A stretch of DNA of 64,000 nt, from assembly GCF_030056795.1 (NCBI RefSeq), contig NZ_JASHKQ010000001.1:1674001-1738000 (forward strand), given 5' to 3'. This document shows, in pieces, positions 8,837 through 18,661 of this stretch; the first letter of the stretch is position 1, and every line of letters begins with the position of its first letter. Made by a program: the position numbers and the translations under genes. The notes beneath the pieces are model-generated. The model saw only the letters and a program-made list of their open reading frames with translations. It was not told the DNA's origin and made no database searches. This DNA comes from Rhodococcus sp. IEGM 1381 (GTDB lineage Bacteria; Actinomycetota; Actinomycetes; Mycobacteriales; Mycobacteriaceae).

Positions 8837-9316
8837 ATGACCGACCGAAACCACCTCGAATCCGCAATATCCGCGGATCTCCGAGCGCTGTCTTCGGTCT
8901 CCGAGCAGATCGGCCAGGTTTTCGGAGCCCTACACAGTCTGCGGCCCAACGACTTTCGCGCCCTGCTGCATGTGATGGTCGCGGACGTGGAGGGTGCGCC
9001 CCTCACTGCAGGCGAACTCGGCACGATGTTGGGGCTCTCTTCTGCGGCCATGACCTACCTCGTCGAGCGCATGATCGCCTCGGGTCACATACGACGTGAA
9101 TCCGATGCATCCGACAGACGCAAGGTGATTCTGCGGTACGACGAGCACGGGATGGAGGTCGCTCGCGGATTCTTCGGTCCCCTCGGCATGCGCACCAGCG
9201 CCGCATTGACGGACCTTCCCGATGCCGATCTGGCCGCCGCGCATCGGGTGTTCGAATCGCTCATCGGTGCCATGCGAGAACATCACGCCGACCTGGGTGA
9301 CAGCAGTCGCACGTAG
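8837..9316 (+). CDS. MarR-family transcriptional regulator
   Basis: 159 residues; ATG 8837 has GGAG eleven bases upstream. The winged helix is clear: PLTAGELGTMLGLSSAAMTYLVERMIASG (helix-turn-helix) followed by RRESDASDRRKVILRYDEHG, the DxRD/R wing of MarR proteins. Flanking N- and C-terminal helices would dimerise. It is divergent from the MmpL-type transporter across a dyad that fits MarR binding, so local repression of that export operon, relieved by a small ligand, is likely. Confidence 0.9.
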   Translation: MTDRNHLESAISADLRALSSVSEQIGQVFGALHSLRPNDFRALLHVMVADVEGAPLTAGELGTMLGLSSAAMTYLVERMIASGHIRRESDASDRRKVILRYDEHGMEVARGFFGPLGMRTSAALTDLPDADLAAAHRVFESLIGAMREHHADLGDSSRT

Positions 9317-9433
9317 TGCATGCGCCCGGGTGTGGCGTTCGAACGGCTGGTGGGCGGCCTACTCCAACCGATGCTGGACTCTGGGCGTAGGAGTGCCGTA
9401 AGGTTGTGCGCGGTTGAGCTAACAGCCGGTCAC

Positions 9434-9505
9434 GGGGAAACGCAGCGAAGTCGGCGTCCGGGTCAGGCAACAATTCTGCTCCCGCTGCGTCAATCGGTTT
9501 CCCCC
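9434..9505 (+). other. Long imperfect inverted repeat in the leader of the STAS gene
   Basis: GGGGAAACGCAGCG (9434-9447) is matched by CGCTGCG (9483-9489) and, after a 7-base bulge, GTTTCCCC (9497-9504). An mRNA starting upstream would fold into a bulged stem ending about 30 bases before the STAS start codon. No known riboswitch family is recognised. Confidence 0.35.
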
Positions 9506-9533
9506 TCAGTTCGACCGATCGATGGGATCTGCC

Positions 9534-9935
9534 ATGAGTGTTGAATCTTCAGGCAACAAAGTTCGAACCACCCCGGTGACTGTTGCGGAGAAGTCCGTGT
9601 CCGTCGCAGCAACCGGAGCAATTTTTACCGCGCACGACGGCCCCGACGGCTCACTCGTCGTCGCCGTGCACGGTGACATCGATATGCGCAGCGCGCCGAT
9701 GTTCTCCGATTTCGTCTGCAGCCGCGTGTCCAGCAAACGGCACGTCACCCTCGACTTGTCCGATGTCGATTTCTTCGGTATTGCAGGTCTCACAGTCTTC
9801 GATGCAGTCCGCGAGTACACGGCAGGCATCGGTGCATCATGGTCGGTCGTCGCAGGACGCTCGGTCTCGCGTTTGCTTCAGGTCGCTGACCTCGAGTCCG
9901 TAGTCCCGACGTCTCGTCCTTCGAGCGACCGGTAA
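9534..9935 (+). CDS. STAS-domain protein (anti-sigma factor antagonist-like)
   Basis: 133 residues from ATG 9534 (GGGA eight bases upstream); ATG 9522 is an alternative. After a variable 40-residue start comes a STAS domain: LVVAVHGDIDMRSAPMFSDF, then VTLDLSDVDFFGIAGLTVFDAVREY, which matches the DxxxxDSSG-type loop of SpoIIAA. The usual phosphorylatable Ser is not in its normal place (DFFGIAG replaces D-S-S/T-G-L), so partner switching through Ser phosphorylation may be lost or changed. No anti-sigma kinase is adjacent. A probable terminator follows. Confidence 0.8.
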   Translation: MSVESSGNKVRTTPVTVAEKSVSVAATGAIFTAHDGPDGSLVVAVHGDIDMRSAPMFSDFVCSRVSSKRHVTLDLSDVDFFGIAGLTVFDAVREYTAGIGASWSVVAGRSVSRLLQVADLESVVPTSRPSSDR

Positions 9936-9964
9936 TACTCCGGCGATATTCGCCGCGACAAGAG

Positions 9965-9994
9965 GTGGGCAGCTCCGATACCGGGGCTGCCCAC
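9965..9994. terminator. Hairpin after the STAS gene
   Basis: Thirteen-base arms GTGGGCAGCTCCG and CGGGGCTGCCCAC with one mismatch enclose a 4-base loop, 30 bases after the STAS stop. It could also serve the convergent small gene ending at 10088. Confidence 0.65.
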
Positions 9995-10087
9995 TGTTCG
10001 TTCTAGCCCCGGTCGCACAACGTACGATCCTGCTCGACGGCTCAGCCGAGGCGCAGGATCGTTCGAATGTGTTCGAGCCCAGGCGAA

Positions 10088-10276
10088 CTAGTCTTTGGTT
10101 CCCTCGGAGTCGCTGAAGAACGCCCACTCGCCGTCGTGCTCCACTTCGAGCCGCCAGCCCAACTCCTCGTTGTCTGCTTTGCTGTCCTTGAACCATGCGT
10201 GCGCGTCCTCGGAACTCGAAATGTCCTTGGTGTCGACGACGGTTCCGTGCGGATCGATAACTCTGTAATTTGCCAT
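10088..10276 (-). CDS. Small conserved-looking hypothetical protein, 62 residues
   Basis: The ATG at 10276 gives MANYRVIDPHGTVVDTKDIS followed by an acidic, Trp-containing stretch (DAHAWFKDSK, GWRLEVEHDGEWAFF). A longer frame to 10354 adds a Cys-rich stretch without a ribosome site. The pattern of short strands, three Trp and no signal peptide suggests a small soluble domain. I recognise no family. It stands alone between the STAS and proline-catabolism genes and is convergent with the former. Confidence 0.6.
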   Translation of the reverse strand: MANYRVIDPHGTVVDTKDISSSEDAHAWFKDSKADNEELGWRLEVEHDGEWAFFSDSEGTKD

Positions 10277-10388
10277 GAGGTCGGGATGCCCCGATGTCGT
10301 GCAACCTAATCCAGCCTGGAACGCCTGGAGAAAACGGCAGCCGGCTCCTTCCATCCGTTTGCGGTGATCGAGTTGTACGGTGAACCCT

Positions 10389-11333
10389 CTATTTGCGCGA
10401 GACCAGCGATCGCGCGAAGAACATCAAGTTGGCGGGTCGCTCGGCCAGTCTGCGCATGAAGTAGCCGTACCACTGTTCTCCGTACGGCACGTACACCCGA
10501 ACGTGCCGATCGGCGTCGACGAGCCGCCGCTGTTCTTGATCACGGATGCCGTAGAGCATCTGGAACTCGAAGTCCTCGGACGACCTGCCCGCGGCCGACG
10601 CGAATTTCTCGGCGGCCTCGATCATTTCCGGGTCGTGCGAGGCGACCATCGGATAGCCGCGGCCGTTCATCAGGACCTGCAGGCACCGAAGATACGAGTC
10701 GGACACCTCGCGTGCACCCTGAAACGCTACCGACGACGGTTCGTTGTACGCCCCTTTGCACAGTCGGATTCGAGATCTCGGTCCGGACAACTCCGCGCAG
10801 TCTGCTTCGGTTCGCCTCAGGTACGCCTGCAGCACCGTGCCCAGATCGGGAAAGTCGACGCGGAGCTCACGCACGATCGACAGTGTCGAATCGGTGGTCG
10901 TGTGGTCCTCGGCATCGACCGTCACCCATACTCCTGCCGCTGCGGCCGCGAGGCAGATCCTCCTCGCGTTCTCGAGTGCGAGATCTCGATCGATTCCTTG
11001 ACCGAGAGCCGAGAGTTTGAGTGAGACCTCCAGTGCGTTGGTGTTGCTCCGCCGGGACGAAAAGCGCTCTATCAGAGACAGATAAGACTCGACGGTGGCG
11101 CTCGCCTGGGCTCGGTCGGTGGTGTCCTCGCCGAGATAGTCCACGGACACGAACCGACCCGAGGCCAGCAGGGCGTCGACAGCGGTGACGGCCGCGGGCT
11201 CCGATTCCCCCGCCACGAAGCGGTCGACGAGAGCGCGAGTGGCGCGCATTCGCGTCACCGTCGCCTGCAGTTTGGGCGATCGTGCGGCCGCCAGCAGCGC
11301 CGGCCGGAGGGGATTGTTCAGCAGGGTGGTCAT
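10389..11333 (-). CDS. pruB: Proline dehydrogenase (monofunctional PRODH)
   Basis: 314 residues from ATG 11333. It oxidises L-proline to pyrroline-5-carboxylate with FAD and passes electrons to the respiratory chain at the membrane. It has the PRODH (beta-alpha)8 barrel motifs: NALEVSLKLSALGQGID, GVWVTVDAEDHTTTDSTL, LQAYLRRTEADC, RIRLCKGAYNEP, MVASHDPEMIEAA and, near the end, VRVYVPYGEQWYGYFMRRLAERPAN. The length matches the short actinobacterial and Thermus-type enzymes. Its start overlaps the stop of the P5C dehydrogenase gene (ATGA), making a coupled pruA-pruB pair. The apparent frame continuing upstream to 12698 is only a shadow of pruA. Confidence 0.95.
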   Translation of the reverse strand: MTTLLNNPLRPALLAAARSPKLQATVTRMRATRALVDRFVAGESEPAAVTAVDALLASGRFVSVDYLGEDTTDRAQASATVESYLSLIERFSSRRSNTNALEVSLKLSALGQGIDRDLALENARRICLAAAAAGVWVTVDAEDHTTTDSTLSIVRELRVDFPDLGTVLQAYLRRTEADCAELSGPRSRIRLCKGAYNEPSSVAFQGAREVSDSYLRCLQVLMNGRGYPMVASHDPEMIEAAEKFASAAGRSSEDFEFQMLYGIRDQEQRRLVDADRHVRVYVPYGEQWYGYFMRRLAERPANLMFFARSLVSRK

Positions 11334-12979
11334 CGCGTGCCCACGCCTTCCTGATGTGGGTAGCCGTGGGTGGTCGGCGGGACGAACGTTTCCTTCACGG
11401 TGCGGGCCGAGGTCCAGCGCAGCAGGTTCTGCGGTGAGCCGGCCTTGTCGTTCGTTCCCGAGGCCCGGGCTCCGCCGAACGGTTGCTGGCCCACCACTGC
11501 ACCGGTCGGCTTGTCGTTGACGTAGAAGTTTCCGGCTGCGAATCGCAATGCGGCATGGGCCTGTTCGACGGCAGTGCGGTCGGTGGCGATGACCGCACCG
11601 GTCAACGCATACTTCGATCCGCTGTCGACAGTGCGCAGTGTGTCGGCGTAGGCGTCGGGCTTGCTGTCGTCGTAGACGTGCACGGCCAGGATCGGCCCGA
11701 AGTACTCGGTGGTGAATGCCTCGTCGGTCGGGTCGTCGCCGAGGAGAACGGTAGGGGAGACGAAGTAGCCCTCGGAGTCGTCGCACGTTCCGCCGGCGGC
11801 GATGGTCAGGCTGGGTACGGATTTCGCTCGATCGAGTGCAGCTGCGTTGCGGTCGAACGCCTTTCGGTCGATGACGGCTCCGCCGTAGTTCGACAGGTCG
11901 GTCACGTCGCCGTACTTCAGCGCCGACACCTGTTCGATGAACGTCTCGCCCATCGACGCCCACAGCGATTTCGGAACGAAGGCCCGAGACGCTGCCGAGC
12001 ACTTCTGTCCCTGGAAATCGAATGCGCCACGAATCATGGTTGTGGTCAACACATCCGGATCGGCGGAGCTGTGCGCGACGATGAAGTCCTTGCCGCCGGT
12101 CTCGCCGACCAGCCGGGGGTACGAGTGGTAGTTCGCGATGTTGTTGCCCACCTCGCGCCAGAGCGTCTGGAAGGTCGCGGTGGATCCGGTGAAGTGGATG
12201 CCCGCCAGTCGTGGATCGGCAAGGGCCACCTCGGACACCATCGGTCCGTCGCCCAGGACCAGGTTGATCACGCCCGGCGGCAAACCGGCGGCTTCGAGGA
12301 GCTGCAGCGTCAGATATGCGGCCACGGCCTGGGTGGGGGAGGGCTTCCACAGCACGGTATTGCCCATCAGCGCAGGCGCGGTGGGCAGGTTGCCTGCAAT
12401 GGCGGTGAAATTGAACGGGGTGATGGCGTAGACGAAGCCCTCGAGCGGACGGTATTCGACGCGATTCCACACTCCCGGTGCCGATACCGGCTGCTCGGCG
12501 AGTATCTGCCGGGCGAAGGTCACGTTGAAGCGCCAGAAGTCGATCAGCTCGCACGGTGCGTCGATCTCGGCCTGATAGGCAGACTTGGACTGGCCGAGCA
12601 TCGTTGCGGCAGCGATTCTTTCGCGCCAGGGCCCGGACAGTAGATCGGCTGCTCGTAGGAAGACGGCGGCGCGCTCGTCGAACGGGAGATCGCGCCACAT
12701 CGGGGCTGCAGCACTCGCGGCATCGATGGCGTCGCGAACATCCTGATGGCCGGCACCGGCGTAGCTGCCGATGATCGACGCATGCCGGTGGGGCTCGACG
12801 ACATTCTCGACAGGGCCGTCGGCAACGCGATGAACACCGCCGATGACCTGGTGGATCTCGACTGGCGACGTCCGGAGCTCGGTCAGTCTGGTCCGCAGGC
12901 GGGCACGCTCGGCGCTTCCCGGCGCGTAGGTGTTGACCGGCTCGTTGGTGGGGGTGGGAACTGATGTGACGGCGTCCAT
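11330..12979 (-). CDS. pruA: L-glutamate gamma-semialdehyde (P5C) dehydrogenase
   Basis: 549 residues from ATG 12979, which has GAGGAG five bases upstream; the frame extends to 13054 without a ribosome site. It converts glutamate semialdehyde to glutamate with NAD+. Aldehyde dehydrogenase motifs: AITPFNFTAIAGNLPTAP, GVINLVLGDGP, IHFTGSTATFQTLW, LVGETGGKDFIVAHSSAD (general base Glu) and FQGQKCSAASRAFVPKSLW (catalytic Cys), with PTGAVVGQQPFGGARASGTNDKAG split across the oligomerisation region. The first gene of the pruAB operon, divergent from the PucR regulator; the 100-base gap between them must hold both promoters. Confidence 0.95.
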   Translation of the reverse strand: MDAVTSVPTPTNEPVNTYAPGSAERARLRTRLTELRTSPVEIHQVIGGVHRVADGPVENVVEPHRHASIIGSYAGAGHQDVRDAIDAASAAAPMWRDLPFDERAAVFLRAADLLSGPWRERIAAATMLGQSKSAYQAEIDAPCELIDFWRFNVTFARQILAEQPVSAPGVWNRVEYRPLEGFVYAITPFNFTAIAGNLPTAPALMGNTVLWKPSPTQAVAAYLTLQLLEAAGLPPGVINLVLGDGPMVSEVALADPRLAGIHFTGSTATFQTLWREVGNNIANYHSYPRLVGETGGKDFIVAHSSADPDVLTTTMIRGAFDFQGQKCSAASRAFVPKSLWASMGETFIEQVSALKYGDVTDLSNYGGAVIDRKAFDRNAAALDRAKSVPSLTIAAGGTCDDSEGYFVSPTVLLGDDPTDEAFTTEYFGPILAVHVYDDSKPDAYADTLRTVDSGSKYALTGAVIATDRTAVEQAHAALRFAAGNFYVNDKPTGAVVGQQPFGGARASGTNDKAGSPQNLLRWTSARTVKETFVPPTTHGYPHQEGVGTR

Positions 12980-13078
12980 AGCTGCTCCTCGTCTTCGCTG
13001 TGTGGTGGCCATTGAAGTCCGATTTCGGAGCCGTTCAATCAGCTCATCGGCCAAAGAATCCGTGATCTACTTGTCCGT

Positions 13079-14650
13079 ATGGCCAACGCCGTTTCGCTGC
13101 GATCGCTACTGACATCTCTGCACAGCGCTGTCGTCGAACTCGTGGTCGCGCCCGCAGGGATCGACATGACCGTCGAGTCCGTTGCGTTGCTCGACGCCGA
13201 CGACCTGCGTCTGCCGCCGGGGGCGTCCGCCGATCTGACGCTGCTGGTGGGAGTGACCGAGGGCGACGTGGTGCGGTGGTTCGACGATCTGGCTCTGCGT
13301 GCCGCGGCCGACAGACCGCGTGCGGTGTTGACCAAGGTGGCCGACTCGGCCGCATTGACCCACGGTGCGCGCGAGACCGGTATCGCCTTGGTTGCCGTAC
13401 ACCGACAGACGCGCTGGGAGCTGCTGTTGTCGATGACGCGAGGAGTTCTCGATCAGGTGCGGACGCACAGTCCGGACGACGGGACCTTCGGAGCCGACAC
13501 CGATCTGTACGAACTTGCGCAGACGGTGGCGTCGCTGACGAAGGGCATGGTGAGTATCGAAGACGAGCGCTCACATGTGTTGGCGTACTCGGCATCGGAC
13601 GACGCGGCCGACGAGTTGAGAACGCTGTCGATCCTCGGGCGCGAAGGCCCGGCCGACTACCTGCGCGGGCTGCACGAGCGTGGCGTGTTCGATCGCCTCC
13701 GGCGCACCGACGACGTCATCGACGTACCCGCCGATCACGAACTCGGAATTCGACGACGCCTCGCCGTGGGGATACGCCGAATATCCGGCAGCCCCACAAC
13801 TCTCGGAACGATCTGGGTGCAGGAGGGTGCCATTCCGCTCGCCGACGAGGCCGACGGTGTACTCCGGGGTGCCTCGGCCGTTGCGGCACGTTTGATCACC
13901 CGCATCGCGAACGCCCCGACCAACGAGACCCTGCAGATCCAACGCCTACTCGGGGCCAGAGGGGGCGGAGTGGACGTCCCGTCGCTGGCATCCGCGCTGT
14001 CGATCCCCGCCACCGGGTCGTCGGCGGTCGTCGGATTCGCGTCGTGCGGAGAATTCGACATCGGCGCACAGGCCCCGGCGATCAGGTTGCACGCCAGCGC
14101 CTTTCGACGCGACTCTCTGGTCACCACCATCGGCGAGAGAATCTACGCACTGTTTCCCGGGGTGGCGTCGGGCACGGGAATTTCGGGGTGGGCCGCCGAT
14201 GCCGTGGGGCGAATCGAGAGGCGAACCTCGCTGGCCTTGCGCGCGGCGGTGGCGGCACCGATCGCCGACCTCGAGGCGGTGGCCGTGGCCAGGTTCGAGG
14301 TGGATCGGGTGCTCGACGGCACCACCGGCGAGGTTCGCGTCACCACGCTCGAGGAATCGAGAACCTCGGTGCTGCTGGGAGAAATCCTCGAACTGATCGG
14401 TAATCACGAACAACTGAGAGACCCGCGTATAGCCGAGCTCGACCGATACGACGCATCCAACGACTCCCGGATGCGCGAGAGCCTCGAGGCGTACCTGACG
14501 TGCTTCGGTGATGTTCGGTCCGCGGCCGATCGCCTGCACGTTCACCCGAATACCCTGCGTTACCGCATTCGCCGCGTCGAGCAGATCCTGGACCTCGATC
14601 TGACCGATTCCGATGCGCGTCTGTTGGTGGAAATGCAGCTGCGTATGTGA
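13079..14650 (+). CDS. pruC: PucR-family regulator of proline utilisation (PruC-like)
   Basis: 523 residues. The N-terminal ~130 residues resemble the PucR ligand region (LTLLVGVTEGDVVRWFDDL). A GAF/GGDEF-like middle follows, and the C-terminal helix-turn-helix of the PucR/CdaR group is clear (SAADRLHVHPNTLRYRIRRVEQIL, shown in parts by RLHVHPNTLRYRIRRV). Transcribed divergently from pruA-pruB, as in the mycobacterial Rv1186c-Rv1187-Rv1188 locus, where the corresponding protein activates proline catabolism. Activation by proline is inferred from that synteny. The start lacks an obvious ribosome site and may be leaderless. Confidence 0.88.
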   Translation: MANAVSLRSLLTSLHSAVVELVVAPAGIDMTVESVALLDADDLRLPPGASADLTLLVGVTEGDVVRWFDDLALRAAADRPRAVLTKVADSAALTHGARETGIALVAVHRQTRWELLLSMTRGVLDQVRTHSPDDGTFGADTDLYELAQTVASLTKGMVSIEDERSHVLAYSASDDAADELRTLSILGREGPADYLRGLHERGVFDRLRRTDDVIDVPADHELGIRRRLAVGIRRISGSPTTLGTIWVQEGAIPLADEADGVLRGASAVAARLITRIANAPTNETLQIQRLLGARGGGVDVPSLASALSIPATGSSAVVGFASCGEFDIGAQAPAIRLHASAFRRDSLVTTIGERIYALFPGVASGTGISGWAADAVGRIERRTSLALRAAVAAPIADLEAVAVARFEVDRVLDGTTGEVRVTTLEESRTSVLLGEILELIGNHEQLRDPRIAELDRYDASNDSRMRESLEAYLTCFGDVRSAADRLHVHPNTLRYRIRRVEQILDLDLTDSDARLLVEMQLRM

Positions 14651-14699
14651 GAGCGGCTTCGCCGCACGTGAGCGGAAATTCGTAGCAGGCTACGAGGTT

Positions 14700-15710
14700 C
14701 TATGCACGTGCGGCACCGGTGCTGGATCGGATCACCAGGCTCGGCTCGATGCTCGAGCGTCGGGTGCTTCGGTTCCCGGTATCGATTTGGTCCAGCAATA
14801 TTTCGACGCTTCGGACGCCCACCTCGCTGAATTCCTGGCGGATCGTCGTCAACGGAGGGGAGAAGAATTCCGCGTCGGGAACGTCGTCGAATCCGATCAC
14901 GCTGACGTCCTGCGGGACCCGTTTGCCCTGTACCTCGAGCGCCCGAAGTATCCCGAGGGCCATGGCGTCGTTGCCGGCGAACACTGCGGTCACGCCTGCG
15001 GTTCGGGCCAGGTCGCTTCCGGCAGAGAACCCCGATTTCGCAGTCCAATCGCCGCTGAGGGTGGGAGGCGGTTCGATGCCCGCATCCTCATGGGCCAGCC
15101 GCCATCCGGTGACGCGGTCGGCGGCCTCGTACCATCCGAGCGGTCCGGCAACGTGCCACACCGCACTGTGCCCGAGGCCGAGCAGATGTGTGGTGGCAGC
15201 CCGCGCTCCGGCGATCTGATCGACCGAGACGACGGCCAGATCGCCCGCGGGAGAGCCTTCGACGGCCACCAGCGGCAGTTCGCCGGCCAGATCGGCAATG
15301 TCGCCGCCATCGGTTCGCAGTGGTGCGATGACGATGACGCCGTCCACGCCCTGCTTCTGCAACCGGCGCACACAGGTGATGATCGCCGACTCGTCGAACG
15401 ACGTGGGAACACCGACCACGACGGAGTAGCCCGCTTGTCTCGCTGCAGATTCGACGCTGTAGAGCGTCGACACCGGACCGTAGAAAGCGTCACCGGTTCC
15501 GACGATTCCGATGGTGCTACTACGGCCGGTGACCAGAGCGCGAGCGGCAGTGTTAGGGCGATAGCCGAGCTCCGAGATCGCTTGATGCACTCGGGTTCTC
15601 GTTGCCTCGGTCACGTTGGGGTGACCGTTGATGACGCGAGAGACGGTCTGATGGGACACCCCGGCGAGCCGGGCGACATCGGTCATGGCCGGTCCGCGGG
15701 TCGGTGTCAT
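14700..15710 (-). CDS. LacI-family regulator of the adjacent sugar ABC operon
   Basis: 336 residues from ATG 15710 with GAGGAG ten bases upstream. The N-terminus is a LacI helix-turn-helix and hinge: TDVARLAGVSHQTVSRVING, then VTEATRTRVHQAISELGYRPN and AARALVTGRSSTIGIV. The remaining 270 residues form a periplasmic-binding-protein fold (GVTAVFAGNDAMALGILRAL, VSVIGFDDVPDAEFFSPPLT). The last gene of the operon with the ChvE/Ggu-type transporter, it probably binds the two TGTGAGCG-type sites at 19878 and 19934, giving autoregulation. Confidence 0.92.
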   Translation of the reverse strand: MTPTRGPAMTDVARLAGVSHQTVSRVINGHPNVTEATRTRVHQAISELGYRPNTAARALVTGRSSTIGIVGTGDAFYGPVSTLYSVESAARQAGYSVVVGVPTSFDESAIITCVRRLQKQGVDGVIVIAPLRTDGGDIADLAGELPLVAVEGSPAGDLAVVSVDQIAGARAATTHLLGLGHSAVWHVAGPLGWYEAADRVTGWRLAHEDAGIEPPPTLSGDWTAKSGFSAGSDLARTAGVTAVFAGNDAMALGILRALEVQGKRVPQDVSVIGFDDVPDAEFFSPPLTTIRQEFSEVGVRSVEILLDQIDTGNRSTRRSSIEPSLVIRSSTGAARA

Positions 15711-15785
15711 CTTTCTGCAGCTCCTCTGGCGTCGTGGAGGACAATCACAGCATGTCCGGTCTCGCACCGCTCGAGACCGGACTGT

Positions 15786-17114
15786 TCACGTGGGCGTGGA
15801 TGCCGCTGCGGACGTCGTCGATGCGGGCTTCCCGGGGTCGGAACCGGTGAGCATCTCGGGTGGAACGGGCAGGCCCAGATAGTTGGCAGGCGGCGCGGTC
15901 TTCGGTCCCTTGCCGCCCTTACCGCTGGCCGCCCGGCGCTTGGTCCAGATATCGAAGGCCACCGCGGCGAGAAGTACCAGGCCCTTGACCAGCTGTACCC
16001 GCTCGCTGGGCGAGCCGATGAGCGACATTCCACTGTTGATCACCGCGATGATCAGCCCGCCGGTGAGCGCGCCGACGATGCGGCCCACGCCGCCCTGCAC
16101 TGCTGCGCCGCCGATGAATGCCGCCGCGATGGCGTCGAGCTCGAAGCCGTTGCCTGCGGTGGGGCCTGCCTGATTGAGTCGACCGGCGAAGATGATTCCG
16201 GCCAGGGCCGACAGCACGCCCATGTTGACGAAGATCCAGAAGGTCACCGGCTTGACCTTGATGCCGGACAGCGACGCGGCATGGATGTTTCCGCCGATGG
16301 CGTAGACGTGCCGACCGAACACCGTCTTGCCCGCGAGGGTGGAGTAACCCATCACCAGGACGGCCAGGAGGATGAGTACGTACGGCAGGTTCTTGAAGCG
16401 AGCCAGCTGCACCGCGATGGCCAGCAGGAGTCCACCGGCCAGGATCATCTTGGTCAGAAACAGTGGCATCGCATCGACGGCTTGCCCGTACTTCTGCCGT
16501 CCTGTTCGAGAACGCCACTGGGTGAACACGATTGCGGCAACGGCGAGGACGGCGACGAGCAAGGTGAAGATGTCTGCGCCGCCCAGAGGCCCGAGGCCGA
16601 CATTGCCCATGAAGCCCGGGAGGAACCCGTTGGAGAGGGTTCGTACGGGCCCGGGGAACGGTCCGATGCCCTGGTTGCCGAGGACGATGAGCGTGACTGC
16701 TCGGAAGATGAGCATGCCGGCCAGGGTCACGATGAACGCCGGAATGCCGAAGTACGCAACCCAATAGCCTTGCCAGGCACCGATCAGGCCGCCGACGATC
16801 AGCGTGATCAGCACCGCCAGTGGCCACGGCACGTTCTGTTGAACCATGAGGACACCGGCGATGGCACCGGTGGCCGCAACGACCGATCCGACGGACAGGT
16901 CGATATGGCCGGCGATGATGATGACGACCATGCCGATGGCCAGAATGAGAATGTACGAGTTCTGCACCACCATGTTGCTGATGTTCTGCGGCACCAGAAG
17001 CTGTCCGCCCGTCAGCACGGTGAAGAGCACGATGATCAGCGCGAATGCGATGAAGATTCCGCTCTGGCGGAGGTTGCGGGTGAGCAACCCCCGCACGGTC
17101 GACAACTGATTCAT
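15786..17114 (-). CDS. Sugar ABC transporter permease (GguB/MmsB/XylH type)
   Basis: 442 residues, ATG 17114 with AGGAG nine bases upstream, overlapping the ATPase stop by ATGA. About ten hydrophobic helices, with family motifs [20 protein letters not shown] near the start, [20 protein letters not shown] in the middle, [18 protein letters not shown] and [20 protein letters not shown] toward the end. This is the single permease of CUT2 (ribose/xylose/multiple-monosaccharide) importers. The longer length relative to RbsC (about 320) fits the GguB/XylH subgroup. The C-terminal tail of about 40 residues is basic, then Ala/Thr/Ser-rich. Confidence 0.93.
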   Translation of the reverse strand: MNQLSTVRGLLTRNLRQSGIFIAFALIIVLFTVLTGGQLLVPQNISNMVVQNSYILILAIGMVVIIIAGHIDLSVGSVVAATGAIAGVLMVQQNVPWPLAVLITLIVGGLIGAWQGYWVAYFGIPAFIVTLAGMLIFRAVTLIVLGNQGIGPFPGPVRTLSNGFLPGFMGNVGLGPLGGADIFTLLVAVLAVAAIVFTQWRSRTGRQKYGQAVDAMPLFLTKMILAGGLLLAIAVQLARFKNLPYVLILLAVLVMGYSTLAGKTVFGRHVYAIGGNIHAASLSGIKVKPVTFWIFVNMGVLSALAGIIFAGRLNQAGPTAGNGFELDAIAAAFIGGAAVQGGVGRIVGALTGGLIIAVINSGMSLIGSPSERVQLVKGLVLLAAVAFDIWTKRRAASGKGGKGPKTAPPANYLGLPVPPEMLTGSDPGKPASTTSAAASTPT

Positions 17115-18661
17115 CGAAGTACTCCTGTTCCACGGGTCATGAGATGCATGAGCGATTCCTGGGTCGCGTCCTCGCGAGTGGCCTCACCGGTGATGCGGCC
17201 TGCGGACAGTGCGTAGATCCGATCGCACAGCCCGAGCAGCTCCGGGAGCTCGGAGGAAATCACCAGCACTGCCTTTCCGGCGTCGGCGAGATCGTTGATG
17301 ATCGAGTAGATCTCGAACTTCGCGCCGACGTCGATTCCTCGCGTCGGTTCGTCGAGGATGAGCACATCCGGATCACTGAAGATCCATTTGCTCAGCACGA
17401 CTTTCTGCTGATTGCCACCGGAGAGTTTGCCGACCATCGCTGAGACGTTAGGTGCCTTGATGTTCATACTCTTACGGAAGCCCTCGGCGACCTTGAACTC
17501 CTGGTTGTCGTCGACGAAGCCTCCCGTCACCAGTTTGTCCAGTGCCGCGGTGGAGATGTTGCGTTTGATGTCGTCGATCAGATTGAGGCCGTACCGTTTT
17601 CGGTCCTCGGTGGCGTATGCGATGCCGTGACGGATGGCATCGTTGACCGATTTGACGTGTATTTCCTTGCCGTACTTGTACAGACGACCCGAGATGTCGA
17701 TACCGTAGCTTCGGCCGAAGACGCTCATGGCCAACTCGGTGCGTCCGGCGCCCATCAACCCGGAGAGCCCGACGATCTCACCTCGCCGCAGCGTGAGGTT
17801 CGCCTTGTCGACAACGGTTCGGCCCTGCTGGGTCGGACTGTGCACGGTCCAGTCTTCGATGCGCAGAACTTCCTCTCCCACAGTCGATTCATGAGGCGGG
17901 AAACGGTGCTCGAGATCGCGGCCGACCATGAGCGAGATGATGCGATCCTCGGTGACCTCCGGGTCTCGCATATCCAGCGTCTGGATGCACTTGCCGTCCC
18001 GGATGATCGTGGTTCGGTCGGCAACGGCCGCGATCTCGTTGAGCTTGTGCGAGATGATCACGCACGTGATGCCCTCGTCCCGTAGGCCGCGCAGTAGGTC
18101 GAGGAGATGCGCAGAGTCGGAATCATTCAGGGCCGCAGTGGGTTCGTCGAGAATCAGCAGCGTCACGTCCTTGGACAATGCCTTGGCGATCTCCACGAGC
18201 TGCTGCTTACCGACACCGAGGTCGCTGACGACGCTGACGGGGTTTTCCCGCAGCCCTACTCTTTTCAGTAGGGCTGCGGCCTCGGAGTTGGTTCGGTTCC
18301 AGTCGATGAACCCGCGCTTCGACCGCTCGTTGCCGAGAAAGATGTTCTCGGCGATCGAGAGATGCGGACTCAGTGCGAGTTCCTGATGGATGATGACGAT
18401 GCCCTCGGCTTCGCTACTGCGGATGTCGGAGAACTCGCACGCCCGACCGTCGAACACGATGTCGCCGTCGAACGTGTCGTGTGGATACACACCCGACAAC
18501 ACCTTCATGAGCGTCGACTTGCCTGCTCCGTTCTCACCGCAGATCGCGTGGATTTCGCCGCGGTTCACCGAGAGGTTGACATCCTGTAGCGCCTTGACGC
18601 CGGGAAATGTTTTGGTGATGCCGCGCATCTCCAAGATCGGGCTCGTCATCGCCGAACTCAC
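17111..18661 (-). CDS. Sugar ABC transporter ATP-binding protein (GguA/MmsA/XylG type)
   Basis: 516 residues with two fused ABC cassettes. The first has Walker [13 protein letters not shown], the signature-like [15 protein letters not shown] and Walker [12 protein letters not shown]. The second has lost the Walker A lysine ([17 protein letters not shown]) but keeps the signature [14 protein letters not shown] and [15 protein letters not shown]. This asymmetric duplication is standard for CUT2 sugar importers. The GTG at 18661 overlaps the stop of the binding-protein gene (GTGA); ATG 18649 four codons on is an alternative start. It works with the permease and the lipoprotein encoded either side. 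Confidence 0.94.
   Translation of the reverse strand: MSSAMTSPILEMRGITKTFPGVKALQDVNLSVNRGEIHAICGENGAGKSTLMKVLSGVYPHDTFDGDIVFDGRACEFSDIRSSEAEGIVIIHQELALSPHLSIAENIFLGNERSKRGFIDWNRTNSEAAALLKRVGLRENPVSVVSDLGVGKQQLVEIAKALSKDVTLLILDEPTAALNDSDSAHLLDLLRGLRDEGITCVIISHKLNEIAAVADRTTIIRDGKCIQTLDMRDPEVTEDRIISLMVGRDLEHRFPPHESTVGEEVLRIEDWTVHSPTQQGRTVVDKANLTLRRGEIVGLSGLMGAGRTELAMSVFGRSYGIDISGRLYKYGKEIHVKSVNDAIRHGIAYATEDRKRYGLNLIDDIKRNISTAALDKLVTGGFVDDNQEFKVAEGFRKSMNIKAPNVSAMVGKLSGGNQQKVVLSKWIFSDPDVLILDEPTRGIDVGAKFEIYSIINDLADAGKAVLVISSELPELLGLCDRIYALSAGRITGEATREDATQESLMHLMTRGTGVLR

Noticed and set aside
9320..9544. 74-codon frame after the MarR gene
   Set aside because: It crosses the promoter and leader of the STAS gene, has no ribosome site and no recognisable protein character.
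11334..12698. Upstream extension of the proline dehydrogenase frame to 769 codons, as if a fused PutA
   Set aside because: The extra part is an out-of-frame reading of pruA; the true P5C dehydrogenase is in a different frame and overlaps by ATGA, so the enzymes are separate.
14653..14665. GCGGC-TTC-GCCGC hairpin between pruC and the convergent lacI-like gene
   Set aside because: Only a 5-base stem, a common chance occurrence at this GC content; not called as a terminator.
14613..17216. 867-codon open frame on the plus strand opposite the LacI and permease genes
   Set aside because: It is the antisense shadow of high-GC genes with clear families; its translation is rich in Arg, Gly, His and Asp with no domain.
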